DNA of 15,856 nucleotides from DASSUC01 sp035650075 (GCA_035650075.1 DASRII010000238.1:1-15856); one strand, 5' to 3'; counted from the first letter of the stretch, positions 1 through 8,497 are shown. The notes: generated from the letters alone by a model not told the origin. Program-made: numbers and translations.

Positions 1-1
1 C

Positions 2-442
2 AGCGCGCGGGTCGAGGCGTTCTGCTTCGGTACCCGGCTCACGCGCATCACCCGCGCGCTGGAGCGGCGCCGGGTCGACGACGCGATGGACCAGGCCGCC
101 AGGAGCGTCTTCGACTGGGAAGGCGGTACCCGCATCGGCGACTCGCTGGACACGTTCGTGCGGCACTGGGGACGGCGTGGCGTATGCCGGGGCGGGATCG
201 TGGTGATCTGCTCCGACGGGCTCGACCGCGGTGACCCGCAGGTCCTGGCGAATGCGATGGAGAGGCTGGCCCGGCTGTGCCACCGGGTGGTATGGATGAA
301 CCCCCACAAGGGCAACAACCGGAACTTCCAGCCGAGCACGCTCGGCATGATGGTGGTGGCACCGCACATCGACGTGCTGCTGTCGGGGCACAATCTGCAC
401 AGCCTGGAGGAGTTCGCGGCCTTGCTGCCCGCGCTGAGTTAG
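2..442 (+). CDS. coxE: CoxE-like VWA-domain protein, C-terminal part (5' end outside window)
   Basis: The frame is open from the window edge, so only the last 146 residues are visible. They read as the C-terminal half of a von Willebrand A domain of the CoxE type. Features seen are VEAFCFGTRLTRIT near the edge, then GGTRIGDSL, the strand and loop VVICSDGLDRGDP, the motif VVWMNPHKG and a closing SLEEFAALLPAL helix. The MIDAS DxSxS motif would lie upstream and is not seen. CoxE proteins work with the AAA+ ATPase CoxD in maturing the Mo-Cu centre of CO dehydrogenase, including sulfur and copper insertion (established for Afipia/Oligotropha carboxidovorans). Here the gene lies on the strand opposite the adjacent cox string and converges on it; coxD may lie just upstream (inference). 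It ends 11 bases before the next gene, with a Shine-Dalgarno AGGAG overlapping its stop. Confidence 0.88.
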   Translation, partial: SARVEAFCFGTRLTRITRALERRRVDDAMDQAARSVFDWEGGTRIGDSLDTFVRHWGRRGVCRGGIVVICSDGLDRGDPQVLANAMERLARLCHRVVWMNPHKGNNRNFQPSTLGMMVVAPHIDVLLSGHNLHSLEEFAALLPALS

Positions 443-445
443 GAG
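441..445 (+). promoter_or_regulatory. Ribosome binding site AGGAG for the 95-residue gene
   Basis: AGGAG overlaps the TAG stop of the CoxE-like gene and sits 8 bases before GTG at 454. It fixes that GTG as the start of the next gene, in preference to the longer open frame that runs back inside coxE. Confidence 0.7.
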
Positions 446-453
446 CTGGGCCG

Positions 454-741
454 GTGAAGTGGAGCGTGTCCATCGTGGCCGAGGGCGACCGCGAGGTCAG
501 CCACGAGGAGGTCGTGGAGCTCGCAGACGCCGTGGCCGGCTGGGGCGGGATCGCCTCCGGCATCGGCGCGCAGCACTACGGCGCCCAGCTGGTCGTCGAG
601 GCCGATGACCGGGACACCGCGGTACAGCGGGCCACGGACGCGTTCGTCGCCGCCGTCGCGCGGGCGGGCCTGCCGTCGTGGCCCATCACCGAGGTCGACG
701 CGATCAGCGAGGCCGACGACGAGCTCGGCTACCTCGAATGA
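454..741 (+). CDS. Small conserved-looking protein of unknown function (95 aa)
   Basis: The GTG start at 454 is set by the AGGAG at 441-445. The product is acidic, with no signal peptide or membrane segment. Its pattern suggests a compact beta-alpha-beta-beta-alpha-beta (ferredoxin or ACT-like) fold: a strand WSVSIVAEGD, a helix SHEEVVELADAVAGW, a strand GAQLVVEADD, a helix TAVQRATDAFVAAVARAG and a final strand ITEVDAISE. This fold is a guess from the hydrophobic pattern only. I do not recognise a family. The gene is coupled to its neighbours: it starts 11 bases after coxE, and its TGA stop overlaps the ATG of the next gene (ATGA at 738-741). It is therefore probably co-expressed with coxE and may act in the same maturation step or in its control. 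Confidence 0.75.
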   Translation: MKWSVSIVAEGDREVSHEEVVELADAVAGWGGIASGIGAQHYGAQLVVEADDRDTAVQRATDAFVAAVARAGLPSWPITEVDAISEADDELGYLE

Positions 742-1178
742 TCAGGCTCGGTTCGCTGGCCGGCTACCCCTTCGACGGGCCCCGGCTGCTCGGTGGCTGG
801 ACCCCGCCGGCGAGTCCAGCGGTGTACGCCATCATGTACAAGCCGGATCCCGAGAACAGGCGCGAGACGTACGCGGTCATCTACGTCGGGCACGCCGACG
901 ACCTGTCGGCCGAGCGGTTCCCGTTCCACCACCCGCGCGCGCAGTGCTGGATCCGGCGGGCCGGAAACCGTTGGCAGATCTACATCTGCACGTACGAGGT
1001 ACCCGGCGGGCTGCGCTCGCACCGCGAGGAGATCGCGCGGGAGCTGGCCGCCATCTACCGCCCGAGCTGCAACGAGCAGCGGTACGAGCGGGCGTGGAAG
1101 GACGAGTGGATCGGCGAGTACACGGCACCGACCACCGGTCCCCTCACGACCGGCCGCGACCCCGGCGACCCTAGCTAG
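738..1178 (+). CDS. GIY-YIG-like domain protein (146 aa)
   Basis: The ATG overlaps the previous stop as ATGA, so the two genes are translationally coupled. Residues 28-51 hold an AVY (28-30) and a YVG (49-51) separated by about 20 residues, resembling the GIY...YIG core. Arg60 lies downstream, then a helix with Glu97, Glu98 and Glu102, and an Asn at 112 in a YRPSCNEQ segment. In GIY-YIG nucleases such Arg, Glu and Asn positions are catalytic or structural, so the active-site pattern looks at least partly kept. There is no membrane segment. The C-terminal 20 residues are Pro/Thr/Gly rich and probably disordered. The role is unknown; position behind coxE suggests co-expression with CODH maturation, which would be odd for a nuclease. 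A non-nucleolytic use of the fold is possible. The gene converges on the next minus-strand gene, with a 4-base overlap of stops (CTAG). Confidence 0.75.
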   Translation: MIRLGSLAGYPFDGPRLLGGWTPPASPAVYAIMYKPDPENRRETYAVIYVGHADDLSAERFPFHHPRAQCWIRRAGNRWQIYICTYEVPGGLRSHREEIARELAAIYRPSCNEQRYERAWKDEWIGEYTAPTTGPLTTGRDPGDPS

Positions 1179-1558
1179 TCGGCCGAGTGCCGGCCTCCGA
1201 GGGCCGTCGCATAGCCGACGGCGTCGTGCAGCCGCGAGCGGCGCCGCCCCGAAGCGGGCTGGGCCGGCTGGCGCTGGGCCGGTACCGCGGGCTGGTACGT
1301 CGCGCCGGTGACGATGCCCTCGGCCATGCCGTACAGCAGCGGCAGCGCGCCGGCGATGACCCCGCCGGTCTGGTTGATGCGTTCCACGCCGGGTTCGATG
1401 GCCTGTGCGTGCCCCCGGATCGTGTGCACGATCTCGGCGCACTCCTCGAGGTTGGTGGCGATCCGCTTCAGCTGGCCACCGACGACGAACAGGTAGAACG
1501 CGAGCCCGGCGATCAGCAGGGCGATGTCGACGACCGACAGGATGACCAGAGTGTCCAT
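1175..1558 (-). CDS. Small single-pass membrane protein, helical with disordered tail (127 aa), last gene of cox string
   Basis: One hydrophobic segment spans about residues 4-28. It is followed by Lys31-Arg32, so by the positive-inside rule the rest is cytoplasmic. Residues 29-85 are predicted helical (LKRIATNLEECAEIVHTI and onward), recalling DUF948-like or chemotaxis-linker helices. Residues 88-127 are Pro/Gln/Arg rich and probably disordered. Val26, Leu30, Ile33 and Ile54 fall at the same residue numbers as hydrophobic positions in the 85- and 75-residue proteins encoded at 2535-2792 and 2293-2520, so distant paralogy is likely. It starts 6 bases after the preceding stop and is the last gene of the minus-strand cox string. 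The function is unknown; membrane attachment of a CODH component is an inference from context. Confidence 0.8.
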   Translation of the reverse strand: MDTLVILSVVDIALLIAGLAFYLFVVGGQLKRIATNLEECAEIVHTIRGHAQAIEPGVERINQTGGVIAGALPLLYGMAEGIVTGATYQPAVPAQRQPAQPASGRRRSRLHDAVGYATALGGRHSAD

Positions 1559-1564
1559 TGGCGG

Positions 1565-1852
1565 TTACGACCTCACCTTGTCGAGTACGCGGCCCAGGAA
1601 CAGGTGATGCTGGAGACCTTCGGCGAGGACGGCGTCCACGCGCTCGGCGGTCTCACCGATCAGGGCGGTGTTCGCGGTGTTGGCGGCGGCGGCGCGCAGG
1701 CTGTCCCGCACCTTGACCACCCGCTTGTCGATCCGGCGGACCAGGATGACGAGGATCGTGAGCAACGCGGCGACGGCGACCACGATCGCGAGCCCGCCGT
1801 AGATCGCGCCCCACCACAGGTCCTCCTGCGTCGGGGTGAGCGCGTATACCAT
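1565..1852 (-). CDS. Small single-pass membrane protein (95 aa), type 2 of the set
   Basis: The product has a short N-terminus, a membrane helix at about residues 13-38 and the basic stop-transfer run RRIDKR at 39-44. A helical tail follows, probably cytoplasmic. The tail carries DSL at 50-52 and NTA at 58-60. The neighbouring 82-residue protein has the same DSL and NTA motifs with the same 8-residue spacing, which marks the two as paralogs. The start codon has a strong GGGAGG lying in the end of the upstream gene, and only 2 bases separate it from that gene's stop. I recognise no named family. Its place in the cox string and its shape suggest a membrane-bound scaffold or docking part for CODH, which is inference. 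Confidence 0.82.
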   Translation of the reverse strand: MVYALTPTQEDLWWGAIYGGLAIVVAVAALLTILVILVRRIDKRVVKVRDSLRAAAANTANTALIGETAERVDAVLAEGLQHHLFLGRVLDKVRS

Positions 1853-1854
1853 CG

Positions 1855-2103
1855 TCAGCCTCCCAGCCGTGTGCGTCCGCGGTTCAGTCCGGCGACGATG
1901 ACCTCGGCGTGGTCGATCGTCGTGTTCAGCTCTCTCAGCGCCGCGGTGTTGTGTACCGACTCGGTGAGCGAGTCGTTGATCATCTTGGCTTCCTTGCCGA
2001 TCGACGCCGCCAGCACCAGGATCGGCACCACGAGGGCGACCACCACCAGCACCACGGCGATGGTGATCCCGTAGCCCAGCATCCAGCCCGGGTTGTCGCT
2101 CAT
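1855..2103 (-). CDS. Small single-pass membrane protein (82 aa), type 2 of the set
   Basis: A long hydrophobic segment spans residues 8-33, followed by a short helical tail with DSL (44-46) and NTA (52-54), ending in a basic Gly/Arg stretch. The DSL-to-NTA spacing matches the 95-residue protein encoded immediately downstream, and both continue with a weakly similar helix ending near Ala-Gly-Leu or Glu-Gly-Leu. The ATG overlaps the TGA of the DUF1059 gene (ATGA), so translation is coupled. No known domain is recognised. The absence of a cleavage motif argues for a retained membrane anchor rather than a secreted protein. Confidence 0.82.
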   Translation of the reverse strand: MSDNPGWMLGYGITIAVVLVVVALVVPILVLAASIGKEAKMINDSLTESVHNTAALRELNTTIDHAEVIVAGLNRGRTRLGG

Positions 2104-2276
2104 GATTTCACCTCACGGATCGTGTTCGCCTCGACGAACTGCACGAGTGACTTGGTCGGGTTGGGGATACGGTGCACGACCACGACGTGCTTGGCGACCT
2201 CGGCCATCAGCTCGTCCCGGGTTGGCGCGGTGAACTGCGTCTTGCACACGGGGCTGCCGCAGCGGAACTCGTACAT
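2100..2276 (-). CDS. DUF1059-type small metal-binding protein (58 aa)
   Basis: The ATG at 2276 is preceded by GGAGGAG at 6-base spacing. The protein starts MYEFRCGSPVCKTQF and keeps the DUF1059 layout: a Cys pair (Cys6, Cys11), a helix entered at TRDELMAEV, then His30 and His35, and a strand-like end. DUF1059 members are small proteins described as putative metal binders through these Cys and His residues. There is no membrane segment, unlike the genes on both sides of it. Its stop overlaps the start of the 82-residue membrane protein. In this context it could carry or sense a metal for the Mo-Cu enzyme, or interact with the membrane proteins around it; both are inference. At 58 residues it is easily missed by gene callers. 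Confidence 0.85.
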   Translation of the reverse strand: MYEFRCGSPVCKTQFTAPTRDELMAEVAKHVVVVHRIPNPTKSLVQFVEANTIREVKS

Positions 2277-2292
2277 CGTCGGCTCCTCCCGC

Positions 2293-2520
2293 TCAGATCG
2301 ATTCGCAGAAGTCGCGGACCGGCTTCAGGCTCGCGTTGACCGACGGCAGGGCCTGCGGCACCGTACGGGTCTGGTGGGCGACGACCCACACCCCGACGAT
2401 CACGGTACCCAGCGTCTGCCGGATGGCCCGGAGATGGAAGATGACCCGCAGCAGACCCAGCGCCGCGGCGGCGATGATCAGCGCGGTGATGGCCAGGGTC
2501 ACCCAGGCAGGTGCCGGCAT
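2293..2520 (-). CDS. Small single-pass membrane protein (75 aa), type 1 of the set
   Basis: The start at 2520 follows AAAGGA at good spacing; a longer reading frame upstream lies inside the previous gene and is rejected. A membrane helix covers about residues 6-27, followed by a basic helical tail. Aligned without gaps, it shares Leu23, Arg25, Val26, Leu30, Ile33, Arg34, Gly43, Val54, Pro55, Leu58, Lys66 and Val68 at the same residue numbers with the 85-residue protein encoded just upstream. The two are therefore tandem paralogs. The Cys at residue 72 is the only cysteine. The function is unknown. The predicted topology places the tail on the cytoplasmic side, where CODH acts. Confidence 0.83.
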   Translation of the reverse strand: MPAPAWVTLAITALIIAAAALGLLRVIFHLRAIRQTLGTVIVGVWVVAHQTRTVPQALPSVNASLKPVRDFCESI

Positions 2521-2534
2521 GACAAGTCCTTTCT

Positions 2535-2792
2535 CTACTCGGGCAGGAGTTTCGCGACGGAACCCGCGTACCGCACCGCGCCCTGGGCGACATCCTTGAT
2601 GGTGCGGTCGGTGACGGCCAGCATCTCCGGTACGTCGTCTAGCTCGCCGGTCAGCGCGACACCGCCGGCGAGGATGTTGTCGGTTGCCCCGCGGATCCGC
2701 TCCAGCGCCGCGAGTACGCGGTTGAGCAGCGCGACGAGCACAGGGACCACGACGAGCAACAGGATCCCGTTGCCGATCCACCACAGTGTCAT
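2535..2792 (-). CDS. Small single-pass membrane protein (85 aa), type 1 of the set
   Basis: The first gene after coxG, it starts 11 bases beyond the coxG stop with GAGGAGA upstream of ATG at 2792. Residues 3-23 are a very hydrophobic helix beginning LWWIGNG. The following helix (about 24-48) is mixed charge, and residues 50-70 hold a DDVPEML and IKDV pattern. The tandem neighbour of 75 residues is clearly related over the whole length without a gap. No catalytic motif or metal ligand is seen. The order coxG, then this set, suggests a job in bringing CODH or CoxG to the membrane, as inference only. Confidence 0.83.
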   Translation of the reverse strand: MTLWWIGNGILLLVVVPVLVALLNRVLAALERIRGATDNILAGGVALTGELDDVPEMLAVTDRTIKDVAQGAVRYAGSVAKLLPE

Positions 2793-2803
2793 CAGTGGTC
2801 TCC

Positions 2804-3388
2804 TCAGTTCGGGTTGGGCTGGTAGGGCAGGAAGAAGCGACGCAGCACGCGGGCGAGCGCCAGCCGCATCGCGCGCAGCCCGATGGTGAAGCCGCTGGCC
2901 GAACGCGTCGCTCCGGCCCGGTCCGGAGACAGGCCCCGGTCCATGGCGTCGATCCGGGTCTGCATGTTCGTGGCGAAGTCGCGCATCAGGATCGCGCTGA
3001 CGTCCGAGATCATGCCGCGGCCGTACTGCGCGGCCGCCCCGGACAGCTGCAGGTCCTGGCTGACCTCGACGCGGGTACCGCCGCGGGCCGGCGTCAGCGT
3101 CGCGGTGACCAGCATGGCCGCCTGACCCCGACCCTTGTCGTCCGCGCCGGCCGCGTCGACGACGATGCGCTTCGCCGCGTCGTCCCGCTCCTTGATCCGC
3201 GCGGTACCGGCGAACTGCAGCTTCACCGGTCCCATCCGGATCATGACGCGACCGCGGTACGCGTTGTCGCCGAGGTTCTCGGTCAGTTCCGCACCGGGCA
3301 GGCAGGCGGCGACCTGCGGGATGTTGTCGAAGAACCGCCAGACCTTGTCGACCGGCTGGGCGACCTCGAAGGCGTTCTCGATCAGCAT
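2804..3388 (-). CDS. coxG: CoxG, SRPBCC-family CODH membrane-coupling protein (194 aa)
   Basis: The N-terminus reads MLIENAFEVAQPVDKVWRF, followed by DNIPQVAACLPGAELTE, which is the standard opening of CoxG-type SRPBCC (START-like) proteins. The fold covers about residues 1-150, including GRVMIRMGPVKLQFAGTA. The last 35 residues are basic and amphipathic (SGFTIGLRAMRLALARVLRR), which fits peripheral membrane binding. CoxG has been implicated in membrane recruitment of CODH in Afipia carboxidovorans and more recently in quinone coupling in mycobacteria. The ATG at 3388 overlaps the last base of the upstream TGA (TGATG), with AGGAGG at 3393-3398 inside the preceding gene. It is followed closely by five small membrane-protein genes. 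Confidence 0.92.
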   Translation of the reverse strand: MLIENAFEVAQPVDKVWRFFDNIPQVAACLPGAELTENLGDNAYRGRVMIRMGPVKLQFAGTARIKERDDAAKRIVVDAAGADDKGRGQAAMLVTATLTPARGGTRVEVSQDLQLSGAAAQYGRGMISDVSAILMRDFATNMQTRIDAMDRGLSPDRAGATRSASGFTIGLRAMRLALARVLRRFFLPYQPNPN

Positions 3389-4320
3389 CAGGCCTCCTGG
3401 GTGGCGTGGTGGGCGTGCGGATCCTTCGCGAAGGCTTTCCGGCAGCCGACACAGCAGAAGTAGTAGGTCACACCGTCGTGCTCGAACGGATGGCTGGACG
3501 CGTCGACGCGTACCGTCATGCCACAGATCGGATCGCGCGCCTCGGCGGGCGGCTTCGCCTCGCCCTCGGCGGACGTCGGTGCCAGCTCGCCCGTGGCCCG
3601 CAGCTGGACCAGCTGGGCGAGCACCGCGACGGCGATCTCGCGGTGGGTGGTGTGACCGAGGTCGAGCCCGACCGGTACGTGGACCCGGTCGAGCAGGTGC
3701 CGCGGCACCCCACGGTCGGCGAGGTAGCCGAGGACCGCCTCGCCGCGCTTGTGTGAGGCGACCATTCCCACGAACGCGGGGAACGCCGACACCGCGGTTT
3801 CGACCGCCTCCTCGTCGCCGTGCCCCTGGGTGGCGACCACGACGATCGAGCGGGTGTCCAGTTCCGCCGCGGAGAACTCGGATCCGTCACGGACGTCGGC
3901 CCGCCAGCCGAGCACCCGGGCAAGCTCCGCGAGGGTATGTGCCATCGGCGAGCGGCCGACGATGATCAGCCGTGGCGTCGGGATCACGGGTTCGATGTAG
4001 ACCTGCAAGGCACCCTCGCTCTGGCAGGAGATCGGGACGGCTACCATCCCCTCCGGAATGGCGGTACCGAACTGCTCCGGAGCGCCGAGCAGCAGCAGCT
4101 TCGGCTGCCGTTCGGCGATGACCTGCCGGGCCTCGCGGACGACCACCGGCTCGGCGCAGGCACCGCCGATCCAGCCGTACAGCTGGCCGGTAGCGGTCAC
4201 GATCGCCCGCGATCCGGCCTGACCCGAGGACGGTCCCTGCCGCCAGACCACCGTCGCGAGCGCGAACTCCTCGCCGCGGCGCGACAGCTCATCGGCTCGT
4301 TCGAAGATGTCCCAACTCAT
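3388..4320 (-). CDS. XdhC/CoxI-family maturation protein with C-terminal YHS domain (310 aa)
   Basis: Residues 1-110 match the XdhC N-terminal domain, with FALATVVWRQGPSSGQAGSRA and the GWIGGACAEPVV signature containing Cys55. Residues 115-240 are a Rossmann-like XdhC_C domain starting RLIIVGRSPMAHTLAELA, with MVASHKRGEAVL and HVPVGLDLGHTTHREIAVAV later on. Such proteins bind molybdenum cofactor and help insert or sulfurate it in CODH and xanthine dehydrogenase relatives. An acidic linker (about 244-262) leads to a YHS domain at 263-305, with DPICGM (Cys266) and YYFCCVGCRKAF (Cys289, Cys290, Cys293). YHS domains are small metal-associated modules. The gene lies 11 bases after coxL and overlaps coxG by one base. 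The YHS module is unusual for an XdhC protein and may handle copper or iron for the active site (inference). Confidence 0.9.
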   Translation of the reverse strand: MSWDIFERADELSRRGEEFALATVVWRQGPSSGQAGSRAIVTATGQLYGWIGGACAEPVVVREARQVIAERQPKLLLLGAPEQFGTAIPEGMVAVPISCQSEGALQVYIEPVIPTPRLIIVGRSPMAHTLAELARVLGWRADVRDGSEFSAAELDTRSIVVVATQGHGDEEAVETAVSAFPAFVGMVASHKRGEAVLGYLADRGVPRHLLDRVHVPVGLDLGHTTHREIAVAVLAQLVQLRATGELAPTSAEGEAKPPAEARDPICGMTVRVDASSHPFEHDGVTYYFCCVGCRKAFAKDPHAHHATQEA

Positions 4321-4331
4321 TACCTACTACC

Positions 4332-6716
<2,385 letters not shown>

Positions 6717-6724
6717 GATGATGG

Positions 6725-6729
6725 CTCCC
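6725..6729 (-). promoter_or_regulatory. Ribosome binding site GGGAG deciding the GTG start of coxL (minus-strand set)
   Basis: GGGAG lies 8 bases before GTG at 6716. No in-frame ATG nearby gives the expected CoxL N-terminus, so this site supports the GTG start. Confidence 0.6.
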
Positions 6730-6735
6730 GTCTGC

Positions 6736-7260
<525 letters not shown>

Positions 7261-7261
7261 A

Positions 7262-8137
7262 TCAGGCTGCCCTCCCGTTGGGCTGTGCGACGCGGGTCAA
7301 GATGCGCTGGACGAAGGTTCGTACGATGTGCCGCTTGTATTCCGCGCTGCCCCGGTGGTCGCTCCTGGGCTGGGCCGCGGCGGCAGCCAGCTCGGCGGCG
7401 TGGTTGATGCGGTCGGGGGCGAGTGGGGCGCCCACCAACGCCTGCGCGGCATCCGTGGCGGAGATCGTCGAACCACCCACTCCGGTCAGCCCGATTCCGG
7501 CCCGGCTGACGACCCCGCCGGACATCTCGACCGCGACCGCGACGCCGGCCGTCGCGAAGTCACCGACGCGGCGCTCGAGTTTCAGGTACCCGCCGGCGGC
7601 GATCCCCTTCGGCGCCGGGATCACGGCCTCGACGGCGATCTCGTCGTAGCCGAGAGCGTTCTGGAACGGGCCGGTGACGAACTGCGCCATCGGGATCTTG
7701 CGTCGGCCCTTGGATCCCTGCGCGACGACGTAGCCAGCGAGCGCGGTGACTACCGACGCCCAGTCCCCCTGCGGGTCGGCGTGGCACAGCGAGCCCACCA
7801 ACGTCCCGCGGTTGCGCACGATCGGGTCGGCGACGAGCGGGGCGGCCGCGGCCATCGTGGGCTGGCGGGCCGGCAGGATCGTCGAGCGCTCCAGATCGGC
7901 GTGCCGGCACAACGCTCCAATGTGGATGGTGCCGTCGGGGTCCACCTTGTGGTAGTCCAGCCCCGGCACGCCGTTGATGTCGACGAGCAGCTCGGGTGAC
8001 GCGAAGCGCAGCTTCAGCAACGGAATGAGGCTCTGCCCACCGGCGAGCACCTTCGCCTCACCGCCGCCCTCCTGCAGCAGGGCCACTGCCTCGTCGATCG
8101 AGCGCGGTGCCTCGTAGCGGAACCGGGACGGGTACAT
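7262..8137 (-). CDS. coxM: CoxM, FAD-binding medium subunit of CO dehydrogenase (291 aa)
   Basis: The sequence is typical of the FAD_binding_5 and CO_deh_flav_C domains. It starts MYPSRFRYEAPRSIDEAV, then AGGQSLIPLLKLR (first FAD loop), VADPIVRNRGTLVGSLCHADP (second FAD loop), and the C-terminal domain from about residue 175. The second loop reads TLVG rather than the usual TIGG of the family; the other CoxM in this window has TIGG. The subunit takes electrons from CoxS and passes them to the respiratory chain. It has a strong AGGAGG just upstream of ATG at 8137 and lies 12 bases after the preceding small gene. Confidence 0.96.
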   Translation of the reverse strand: MYPSRFRYEAPRSIDEAVALLQEGGGEAKVLAGGQSLIPLLKLRFASPELLVDINGVPGLDYHKVDPDGTIHIGALCRHADLERSTILPARQPTMAAAAPLVADPIVRNRGTLVGSLCHADPQGDWASVVTALAGYVVAQGSKGRRKIPMAQFVTGPFQNALGYDEIAVEAVIPAPKGIAAGGYLKLERRVGDFATAGVAVAVEMSGGVVSRAGIGLTGVGGSTISATDAAQALVGAPLAPDRINHAAELAAAAAQPRSDHRGSAEYKRHIVRTFVQRILTRVAQPNGRAA

Positions 8138-8149
8138 CCTGCCTCCTGG

Positions 8150-8497
8150 TCAGATCGTCGAAGGGGTTGGCGCGCCAGCGCTGACCCCTTCGACGGAAGA
8201 TCGAGCCGGCATCGTCGAAGGGGTTGGCGCGCCAGCGCTGACCCCTTCGACGGAAGATCGAGCCGGCATCGTCGCTTCGGGGTCCGCGACCGCGACGGGC
8301 ATCGATTCCGCCTCGGGATCGGGCCGGGGCCGCTGGTGCGGTGGCCACGGACCTTGTACCGGTTGGGCGGCTACCTTGAGGTACTCGACGATCTGCGGGA
8401 ATGCCCACACAGTGGGACTCTTGCCAGTCTTCGGTGTGTTTTCGATCAGTTCGTACAGTCGCGGGTTACCCATATGTCCGCTCGATCCGACCGCCAT
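8150..8497 (-). CDS. Small proline-rich protein of unknown function with C-terminal 19-residue tandem repeat (115 aa)
   Basis: This is the first gene of the minus-strand cox string. ATG at 8497 is preceded by AAGGAGAGG (8506-8514), and the gene starts MAVGSSGHMGNPRLYELIEN; an internal ATG at residue 9 is an alternative start. Residues 9-45 look folded, with the helix-like runs PRLYELIEN and FPQIVEYLKVAAQP. Residues 46-75 are rich in Pro, Arg and acidic residues. The last 40 residues are two exact copies of MPARSSVEGVSAGAPTPST, encoded by the 57-bp tandem repeat. Codon use is high-GC at third positions, as expected of a real gene. I recognise no family. Its stop is 12 bases before coxM, so it should share the transcript; a regulatory or accessory role is possible. 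Confidence 0.62.
   Translation of the reverse strand: MAVGSSGHMGNPRLYELIENTPKTGKSPTVWAFPQIVEYLKVAAQPVQGPWPPHQRPRPDPEAESMPVAVADPEATMPARSSVEGVSAGAPTPSTMPARSSVEGVSAGAPTPSTI
8154..8267. repeat. Two perfect 57-bp tandem direct repeats, each with an internal 11-bp inverted repeat
   Basis: Units lie at 8154-8210 and 8211-8267, identical throughout, and the first 7 bases of a third unit follow (8268-8274). Each unit contains the perfect inverted repeat GTCGAAGGGGT and ACCCCTTCGAC, seen at 8157-8167 and 8184-8194 in the first unit. A GCGC/GCGC inner stem and a GCCA loop can extend it on the plus-strand RNA through two G-U pairs. The unit length is a multiple of three, so the small minus-strand gene stays in frame and gains 19 residues per copy. 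The arrangement fits recent tandem duplication of a palindromic element between that gene and coxM. Confidence 0.93.

Noticed and set aside
1187..2074. Plus-strand open frame of 295 codons over the small membrane-protein genes
   Set aside because: The minus-strand genes here have ribosome sites, start-stop overlaps and clear membrane helices. The plus frame has none of these and is rich in Asp/His/Arg.
2535..3452. Long minus-strand frame extending the 85-residue gene upstream through coxG
   Set aside because: The upstream part is an out-of-frame shadow of coxG; the ATG at 2792 with GAGGAGA is the credible start.
8157..8194. Inverted repeat as an intrinsic terminator
   Set aside because: No T-run follows on either strand, and it lies within an apparent coding sequence and ahead of co-directional coxM.
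8154..8274. 57-bp tandem repeat as a CRISPR array
   Set aside because: The copies are directly adjacent with no spacers, and there are only two; no cas genes are present.
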